The position numbers and the translations under genes were made by a program. Positions 56,540 to 64,000 of a stretch of DNA of 64,000 nt are shown here, one piece after another. Within the stretch, counting starts at the first letter, position 1, and the number at the start of each line of letters is the position of its first letter. Location: positions 5,110,501 through 5,174,500 of the forward strand of contig CM043942.1 in assembly GCA_014529385.2 (NCBI GenBank), in the 5' to 3' direction. Under the pieces are notes generated by a model, which searched no databases, had not been told where the DNA came from, and saw only the letters and a list, made by a program, of their open reading frames with translations. Origin of the DNA: Adiantum capillus-veneris. Lineage: Eukaryota; Streptophyta; Polypodiopsida; Polypodiales; Pteridaceae.

Positions 56540-58065
56540 ATGAGGTGGAACCTCTTTCTTTTGATGAAGCACATAATTCAAAAAATTGGATGGATGCCAT
56601 GCGATCAAAATATGATGCACTTATAGAAAATGGCACATGGACTTACGTGATTTGCCTCCTGGAAAAAAAGGCCATTGGTATGAAGTGGGTTCACAAGTTG
56701 AAACATAAGCCTCATATGGTGAGATTGAGACTTGTTGCAAAAGGTCATGCAAAACAAAAAGGCATTGATTATGAAGAGACCTTTGCTCCCACTTGTCGTA
56801 TGACTGATGTTCATTCTTTATGTGCATTGGCAACTCATTTTGGATGGAACATACATCAATCAAACATTGTTACTGCTTTTGTGAATGGTGATATATTTTA
56901 GGAAGTTTATATAATGCAGCCTCGCGGTTTTGCCAAGAAAGGACAAGAATATAAAGTGTACAAATGTAAAAAATCTTTGTATGGGTTGAAGCACTCTGCT
57001 TGTGCTTGGTATGATAAAGCTAATACTCATTTGGTTAAAGAGGCTTTCGCCGAACAGTCCAATTGAAACACTTTGTATATCAAGCATGAGGGTGTTTTAT
57101 TTCTTATCTCCCTTCTATATGTAGATGATTTTTTGATTACTAGTTCAAATGAGACACACATTGTTGAATTCAAGGCTGATTTTCATGCTACTTTCAAGAT
57201 GAAAGACTTGGGGCTTTTGCATCATTACTTGGGCGTATAGTTTAAGCAGTGTGATGGAGGTATTTCCTTGTGTCAAACAAGCTACATAGAGACATTACTA
57301 TGTAGCAACAGGTTTGAAATTAAGTCTTCATGATGTTAGTGATCTTGCCGATGTCACTCTTTATGAAACTAATGTCGAATGTCTTATTTATGTATGCAAT
57401 ATGAGGCTAGATATTCACTTTACAGTCTCATACATTAGAAAATTTATGCATAGCCAAGGGTCTAAGCACTAACATGCTTGCTATCAACGGGATCTTTCGC
57501 TACTTGAGCGGCACTTTACATTTTGGGTTGTTTTATCCCAAGGGGGGATCATTGCCTCCAAATTTAAATGCTTTTTCGGACTCATATTGGGCTGGTTATT
57601 ATGACACGCGAGTGTCCACAAGTGGTTTTTGTTTCATGCTCGACAGTTCATGCATATCACGGTTGAGCAAGAAGCAATCTATTATGACCACTTCTATGGC
57701 TGAGTGTGTATGGCTCATACACTTTATGAGTGATTTGGTTGTTGAAGAGGACACTGCCAACATCATCTCCACTGACAATCAGAGGTCATTGGTAGTTGCA
57801 AGGAACCCAGTTTTTCATGCCAACATCATCTACACTGACAATCAGAGGTCATTGGTAGTTTTGAGGAACCCAGTTTTTCATGCTCGCCTAAAGCACATTG
57901 AGTTGCATTATCACCATATAAGAGAGAGACTCTCAGTAGGAGAGATCAGCTTGGCTTATGTGCCGACATAGGACAACCTTGCAGATTAGTTCACAAAGGC
58001 ATTGCCTAGTGAGAAGTTTGAGGTTTTACGCAAAGCTTTGGGCTTACTTCCCTTTGTGGATTGAT
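56540..58065 (+). pseudogene. Copia-2 reverse transcriptase and RNase H
   Basis: RT starts at about 56560 (NSKNWMDAMRSKYDALIENG) and has GIDYEETFAPTCRM, then the NIVTAFVNGDI block, where Asp is usual in place of Asn. LLYVDDFLITSSN, the catalytic box, is at about 57113-57150. RNase H has AFSDSYWAGYYDTRVSTSG near 57570, and LSVGEISLAYVPT near the end. A 63-bp duplication (57756/57819) repeats NPVFHA. Stops occur throughout, including 56900 and 57065. Confidence 0.88.
57756..57881. repeat. 63-bp tandem duplication in Copia-2 RNase H
   Basis: GCCAACATCATC with CACTGACAATCAGAGGTCAT occurs at 57756 and 57819. The unit is 63 bp, 21 codons, so it stays in frame. The copies differ at about three bases. 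Confidence 0.93.
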
Positions 58066-58140
58066 CATGTCCTCACGGCAGTGCACTTGCCTATACACTA
58101 TGTACCAGCTCTCGTTCACCGCATCACTCCCAAAGGGATT

Positions 58141-58357
58141 TGATACCATAAGCATGGTAAGGATGTGTGTGAACACACTTAGGACCGCCATGGCATTTTT
58201 CCCTTCGCTAGGAGGTTTTTTCTCCCGTGTATTGTATATACATCTATCATTCTAGGGCTAGCTATTGTCCACTAAGCAATACACTCTTTGTTGTATGCCA
58301 TGAGCTTCTTCATCTTTTGCAAGTTGTGTGTGCATCCTTGCGACCCCAATTCCAACA
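58141..58357 (+). repeat. Copia-2 3' LTR, 217 bp
   Basis: It starts TGATACCATAAGC after the polypurine text AAAGGGATT and ends AATTCCAACA. It is ten bases shorter than the 5' LTR because of small gaps, and it differs at many positions, which marks an old insertion. Confidence 0.88.
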
Positions 58358-58975
58358 AGAAAAAGGATGTGGGCAGAGACATAGGATCTTTCTCATTAGT
58401 GCGCTTGATGTGGGAGTTTGAGCAAACAATTGGACTAGATTTGAAAAGAGTTGAGCAATGATTGAGTTGGATGAGAAAGAGGCATGGTTAGATTCCAACT
58501 CAATGTTGTATCGGTTGGCTCTCATTCAAAACATGTCTAAAAACGACGATGTGGAAGCCTTGGTTCGGTTGGGCTATGTACAATGTGTAATGATTAGAGA
58601 ATGAGTTGTGGCTAATCTCTAATGCTATGTAGCTTGAATTGTGAACTATCGCCAAACCAATGTAGTGTAGTGTGTTTAGAGATCCTTGATTGGAAACCTA
58701 GTCTTTCACAAGTTTCATAAGAGAGCCCATTGACTTCAGTCTCCCAAGTCAAGCAATATTGTCAAAGTTTTAGATTTTACATTCAATTCCACTAGAATGG
58801 GGGATCTAATTCATCAAGGAAATCTTGTTGCGCACAATTACTTTAATAGCATTGAAACTTAGCACATCTCACCCATTCTTGAGCTTCCTCTTGCCCATTT
58901 AATCTCCCATTCCTTCTAGTTTTTCCTTGCATGCAATTGTTGCAACATGTCTTAAGTCAAGGGCTCCAAATTCTA
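58358..58975. other. No gene recognised
   Basis: Short frames only. The stretch is A/T-rich and has no motif. It precedes a gypsy relic. Confidence 0.4.
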
Positions 58976-59770
58976 CGCCTTGGGCTATATATATCTTTCA
59001 TTTGTTTTTCTTTAGGGTATAGAGGAGCATGAGATTCTCCTTTTTAAACTCTTCATACTGTAAGTTTTAATCATACCAAGCCTTGCATCTTTACTTCTCC
59101 ACATACATAGCATGGACTACCTTAAGGTTCATTTGATTCAGCTGGTCAAGCTCATCCAAAAATTGTGTCTAGTACAATCCAAGGTCAGTCACACTTTAAG
59201 CATAGGGAGCAAAAATTCCATGAAAAATAGTACATTGAGTTTATTGATTAGCTCAAATGGAGTTGATCATATTCTCATTTTAGGTAACACTGTAATCCCA
59301 AAGTACTCCCGGTAATTTTGTTCCCATGGTGGTTTGTCCCTCTTAATTATTTTGGGGAGTGGAGTGCATATAGCCTTATTTGAGCTCTCATCTTAACCAT
59401 TACAATTTGTATGATAGGGAGAAGAACAATTGTGAGATACAAGGAAGATACTCATTCAAGAGATGGGATCACTAATCACTAAAAAGCTCATTTGTAAGAC
59501 CAAACCAAATATATATTTGATCAAAGAGGAATTTTACCATTGGTCAAGTATTCGCTTGGCATGGCCTCCTCCCATTTAGTTAAATATTTTGTTGCCATGA
59601 TTATTTATTGAGGCCCTAGTCCTTGTGAGAGGTACCAATCCTACAAAATCTAAACCCCACTTTGCAAAAGTCCTCTATTGATTATTTGCCACAATGGTAT
59701 TTGATTATAAGTGGTGTGCACTTGCTATTGTTGACAATCGTCACATTGGCTAACATACTCTAGTTCATGT
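58976..59770 (-). pseudogene. Gypsy integrase remnant
   Basis: The minus strand shows CDDCQQ (zinc module) near 59740, FAKWGLDFVGLVP near 59640, then ATKYLTKWEEAMPSEYL, IYIWFGLTNELFSD near 59490, and at the C-terminal side YEEFKKENLMLLYTLKKNK near 59030. This is the order of a Ty3/gypsy integrase. Several stops and frameshifts are needed to read it. The rest of the element is not in the window. Confidence 0.78.
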
Positions 59771-60646
59771 GAAGAGTGGTCCGCTGAATTACAATACGTA
59801 GGATGAATTTCAAAGTTACTTCCACTGAAAAATGACCTCCGTGAGCTCGGACCAACTTTCTACTATGTTATATAGTAGTAGAAATGGAGACCATAGTTTG
59901 GTATGTTGACATTATGGTACAAAGTTGCACTTTTCTTGAATGGATTGGCCCAACAGTGCATACAAGTTTGTGCATAATGTCAACTATCAGTATCATTGTA
60001 ACATCACAAAACTCACCACTTAATCATAAGTAAGATGCTACTTGCATGGGCTAAGCCGCTCTAAGCCAACCACAACGGTTGTGAAGGCAAGGAATTTGTT
60101 TCAACACCAACTCATGGTCTTTGTTATCCAGCTCCCCCAATATTTATACAAATTGACATCCCCTCACAAGACATTGGACCAAGTCCTCCAATTCAAGGAG
60201 ACTATTGTGAGGGTTAGGAGAGACTACATCTTGCTACACTTTGAAACCCACTCGATTTGGAAAAGGGAGGGATCCAAAGGATAATCATTTCCTCTGAAAT
60301 TACGAAAGAAATAATTCAAAGAGAGGCCCCCTCTTTTGGTGGTGGTATCGTATTTTTGATGCTTGGTTGAGCTGCCGGCATGCCATATATCTGCCTACAC
60401 TTTCACTTCCAAATTCTTACATCGCATGTTTGCATTCTTAGAGATTTGAATCTTTTGTTTCCTTATTCGAACCATCTTTACTGTGTTTCTCAATCACATT
60501 AAGCCACAAGATTGCAAAGTTGTTGTAGCCTCGCACCACAATAAGCATATCCTCGTTTGCTTTCAAGAATAAGAGATGGGAGACATACCTATGAGAATGA
60601 AAAAGTGGGCGGGGGGAGGGGGGGGGGGGGGGGGGGGGGGGGAGGT
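59771..60646. other. No gene; poly-G tract at the end
   Basis: A plus-strand frame of 80 codons (60042-60284) has no known motif. A 25-G run lies at 60618-60642 directly before the short LTR element. Confidence 0.45.
60618..60642 (+). repeat. 25-base poly-G tract
   Basis: 25 G in a row, preceded by GGGGGGA. It touches the left flank of the short LTR element; an 8-G run lies at its right flank (62508-62515). Confidence 0.96.
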
Positions 60647-60693
60647 TGTCGTCAAAGTCGACGATGCGGAAGCGTATAGTAGCGGGGAGAATA

Positions 60694-60776
<83 letters not shown>

Positions 60777-60961
60777 CTACTGAACCAACCAACCTTGGCA
60801 ATGAATTAATGATTATACAATGGTGGCAAGGTGTATTTATATAGTCACCTTAGCAAATTGCCCTACCCTGACTTAATCAAATAAGTAAAATAAATACAAA
60901 AAGCCAAAATAAATAATGGGATCACATTGGGCAATCCACTTGAGATGCCATAACTTTAATG
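60647..60961 (-). repeat. 3' LTR of the TRIM-like element
   Basis: TGTCGTCAAAGTCGACGATG to TAACTTTAATG on the plus strand. A (GA)39 run at 60697-60774 makes it longer than its partner. Shared text after the run includes AACCAACCAACCTTGGCAAT. Confidence 0.82.
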
Positions 60962-62228
60962 CCCTCTCTGTAGCTCATAGTGGACATAAATAGTGAGACC
61001 AAGTCGATTAAGAAGCTACCATGGACACCCCAATAGCTGCAGACTACTGGATACACCTCAGATTTGCTACCCTCAACTTTGTACCTTAGAAGAATGTCAT
61101 CTTGAGCATCGACTACCTTATAGAAAATTTGAATTGTAGACCACACTACATCCAAGAATCCCCATTCGTGATCTGTGAACACATCACCTGCAAAATACTC
61201 CAAGATAATGAATTATGGAACACACTCTATTCATAATCCGACCAATACTAATGGATTGGCGCGCACATCCATATTGTTTTACATACGTCTAATTTGTTCC
61301 CTACCAGATGCATGTGCCTTGAACTGCGATCCACGGGTTCAAACCCTGTAACTTGAACTCCAACATAAGGGTCCAAATTATTTATAGGGAGCATTGCTTG
61401 CCCCTCTCTGCCACTCACAAGCCTTTGTGTGGCTGAAGCTAGCGGCGGCAACTTCATGATGACTAGAAATCTGGTGTTGTGGCCACTGTGGTCGCCACCA
61501 CATGTGTCATGCGAATCTCCTCTGTCAAATCTTTATCCGTATTATCTCTATTCAGCTTGCCTTTGCCTTTTGTCTCTTTGTTAGTTCCTGCTTTTGTCTT
61601 TGGCTTCAAACTCTCGAGCCAAACAAAACGTAGTGTCACCTTTATAACAACGGATGTCGGACTTCATGGGTACTAAGACAGCTAACTGAGTACCGGTAAT
61701 GTCGTCCTTGTCAAGGTTGCCTTTGCCTCTGTCCTCTAGCGAACTTGTCCATTTGCTTTTGGCGTCACAATCCCAAGCCAAACAAATCCGCAGTTTCCTT
61801 GATAATTTCGCCCGTGCATATGCCGCTAACAAGGAACTGGTTGGCCTTTTCATAGCCGGGTGTTCTACTATGATCCTTTGATCCTGCAGAGTATAGTTTT
61901 TGTAATGTGACAGAACATGCATTTCGAAACGCAAGCAAATTTGATCTCTCTCGCTGATGGTCGCTCTCCTATGCCTCGTGCATTTCAAAACGGCGACATT
62001 GGCCTAGTTGGCTTTGCACACGCCGGAGAGTCCTTGCCTCCCTTGGGCTTGTGTTTTAGAACGCTTGTCAGCAATCAACGTCGCACTGTCCACCTAGGTC
62101 TCAGAATGCTTTCTGATCAACTCGTTCACTTGCATTTTGGGAAGCACAGCACCAATAGGTCCTGTCTTGCTCCTCCTATTCCTCTTCTCCTCGTTCGATT
62201 CTCCTCCCTTGCAATCAACAAGCTTGAG

Positions 62229-62240
62229 GCTCTGATACCT
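62229..62240 (-). other. Primer binding site of the TRIM-like element
   Basis: AGGTATCAGAGC on the minus strand, directly next to the right LTR, matching the tRNA-iMet primer complement except for the first base. Confidence 0.78.
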
Positions 62241-62284
62241 TGTCGAAGCCGACGATGCAAAAGCGTACACAAGCGGAGAGAATA

Positions 62285-62331
<47 letters not shown>

Positions 62332-62503
62332 CTATTAACCAACCAACCTTGGCAATGAATTGATGATAATACAATGGGGGCAAGGTGTACAGCTTAGCAA
62401 ATTGCCCTGCTCAGACTTTGACAAAAGTAAAATAAATAGCTAAGGCCAGAATAAATCATGGGATCACAATGGGCAGTTCACTTGAGATTCCATAACTTTA
62501 ACA
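62241..62503 (-). repeat. 5' LTR of the TRIM-like element
   Basis: TGTCGAAGCCGACGATG to ACTTTAACA on the plus strand, with (GA)21 at 62288-62329. It matches the left LTR on both sides of the microsatellite. Confidence 0.82.
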
Positions 62504-64000
62504 CTTTGGGGGGGGTTGCCCAATTTGTTGTGTTGAGGAGGGGAGGGGGATTGCCTTGGGTGGAAACCTATGCTTACTAAGGTGAGCATGTATGTGAACA
62601 TACTAAAAGGGAAAAGGTTAAACCCAATGGGACCCTTGATCTATATAAAGGCCCCTTGACAGGATGCTTGTACACGCATGTCAGAGGAAGGTCTCTAGTT
62701 ATATGCACAAGAAACTGATTATGCTTGTCGAGTGCTACATCTGGATTTTTATGTGCTTTCTTGTGTCCATCTGTATCTTCCCCCGAATTTATAATAATTA
62801 GAACATACCGTCCATGAAGAGAGCATACCACTAACTTAGATGACCTGGACCCATAGTTGATGCCCTTTGGTGCATTTTCAGTTGTCTGAATGAGAAAACA
62901 AAGTAATGAACAACTTGTAATCCCTATCCAGTTTCATAGCAGAGTCCTCATCATTTATCATACCCTGCTGCACCTTACACTCATGGCTAGGGACTCGTGT
63001 GTGAGTGCAAGAGTAGTCCTGGATGCCCAGCTCTTTGCCCAACGAAAATACCATGCTAACAAATAATTCATAAGCATATTTATATGTAGGTCTGTCAATC
63101 AGCAACAAAGATTTTGATGGAGCAATGAACTATCGTCATTTTGTTAGTGCCTTGTCGAGTCCATCTATGAGACAACGATGATGGACTATATAATTGAGAA
63201 GAGATACTGGCACTGCTAATGAGCATGACAATCAAGATGGCCGAAAAGGTGTCAAAATGCAGCAGAAAGGATATCGGATTGTTTGAAGTACCCCACAAAA
63301 GACTAGAACTTGATCAAGTTTCTGAGCAGTAATAACTGTCCACTAATCTTTTTCTCCTGAAACCAAATTTCATCGTGACTGCGATGCACAAGCTAGTGGG
63401 CTACTCTGACCCGAAAAGGGAAAGGCCTCAGATATGGGACTCCTAGCAGAAAAGGCTTAAACTTTTTTCATCTACCTGCTCCAATTAGTTTGATCCTTGA
63501 CTGCAGTCACACGAGTAAATCGAATAAATAATCATCCAATTTCATACACACAACATTTCCTTGAAGAAGAGCCTGAAAATACTAGCGTGCAAACTGCTTC
63601 CATTCGACTGGTTGCTTATGTTATTATAAGAAGGTCTCTCTCTCAGCCCTGAATCGAGAATTGCATGTCTTCACTTATCAATTTCAAAATCTCGTCTTTC
63701 CTGCAGTTTGTGACGGCATTTAGAAAGACTAAAAACAATATGAAGTTCGCTAAATTTTGGTTCAAATATACCAACATGTACTACCTGCTCTTTCTTACGT
63801 TCACTTCAGTAAGCCAAGCAGTAAGGTAAACCTGCAACGCAAAACAAGGTTGATACCATCAACATTGCTACATTACATTAACTAGAGTTGTTCTGCGAAT
63901 CAGACATAAGAGTGTTTCAATTGCACATTGAAAAAGAGATGAAGCTGATTAAAGATGTGATTACTCTGAAATACTTAACCCCAGACTACTAGATCGAGTT
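62504..64000. other. No gene recognised
   Basis: Frames up to 84 codons on the minus strand lack motifs. The window's last 1.5 kb has ordinary A/T-rich composition and could hold exons or introns of a neighbouring gene, but nothing supports that directly. Confidence 0.45.

Larger units (their letters stand above)
53046..58357 (+). mobile_element. Copia-2: longer, decayed member of the Copia-1 family
   Basis: A 5.3 kb Copia element with both LTRs and all coding regions, on the plus strand, opposite to Copia-1. Its proteins match Copia-1 closely in gag start, protease and RNase H, so they are one family. It is heavily decayed: stops in every domain, and three internal tandem duplications (about 162 bp at 54521, 89 bp at 55611, 63 bp at 57756). 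No matching target duplication is seen (CGAAC and AGAAA). Confidence 0.92.
60647..62503 (-). mobile_element. Short non-coding LTR element (TRIM-like)
   Basis: Two direct repeats of 315 and 263 bp enclose about 1.28 kb without coding capacity. On the minus strand the right repeat is followed by GGTATCAGAGCC, an iMet primer site, and the left repeat is preceded by CAGAGAGGG, a polypurine tract. This is the layout of a terminal-repeat retrotransposon in miniature, larger than most. It would need another element's proteins to move. No matching target duplication is seen. Confidence 0.78.

Noticed and set aside
61335-61346. GGGTTCAAACCC as the T arm of a tRNA or B box of a SINE
   Set aside because: No acceptor, D or anticodon arms can be folded around it and no A box lies at the right distance.

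Overview
This window looks like nuclear DNA from a land plant with a large, repeat-rich genome. The evidence is plant-type Copia and chromodomain Ty3/gypsy retrotransposons primed by initiator tRNA-Met, an L1-type LINE whose ORF1 carries a DUF4283-like domain and a CCHC knuckle, short GT-AG introns of about 75-95 bp, and almost no single-copy coding sequence. A fern or another large-genome plant would fit, but the species cannot be fixed from the sequence. Nothing here looks bacterial and there is no CRISPR array. Nearly every open frame belongs to a mobile element, and most are broken.

Layout: 1-1079 is a decayed gypsy integrase (+). 1080-3904 is a deleted Copia element (-, 'Copia-1') with a complete 3' LTR and a truncated 5' LTR. 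4605-5204 is an orphan gypsy LTR/leader fragment. 6204-10676 is a broken L1-type LINE (+). 13202-22260 is a 9.1 kb chromodomain gypsy element (+) that lacks protease and has a composite 3' LTR. 22261-23762 and 33940-35055 appear to be two halves of one unidentified CCHC-containing ORF (-), split by the element between them. 36150-38220 is a satellite-like region with repeated perfect hairpins. 38550-47178 is a decayed gypsy element (-) with a Copia element ('Copia-3', 39552-45250) nested in it. 47930-51130 holds LINE fragments in both orientations. 53046-58357 is a longer member of the Copia-1 family (+, 'Copia-2'). 58976-59770 is another gypsy integrase relic (-). 60647-62503 is a short non-coding LTR element. 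The remaining gaps hold nothing I can identify.

The outstanding feature is a 10.18 kb element at 23763-33939, bounded by inverted repeats that begin CATTAGGARAAATATGAACC. It carries four genes pointing inward from its ends: two unidentified spliced genes on + (A, 24548-25888; B, 26118-27695) and, on -, a four-exon gene of about 950 codons that I read as a candidate DDE transposase (33326-30235), followed by a gene for a histone H3-like protein (30098-29201). The H3-like protein starts with MARTKQTA, the exact start of histone H3, then has a linker of about 200 residues, and ends in a recognisable H3 histone fold. Three 163-bp hairpins at about 501-bp spacing lie between the convergent gene pairs. 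The element is no longer intact: most of its lesions are stop codons that C-to-T changes could have made, plus one frameshift and one tandem duplication. A DNA transposon with its own H3-like histone is the best candidate here for an undescribed system.

How the parts might work together (inference): the transposase gene reads inward from the right end and gene A from the left end. The H3-like protein could mark or remodel chromatin at the element or its target, or compete for H3K4 readers, and the hairpins could end convergent transcripts or yield small RNAs. None of this is shown by the sequence alone.
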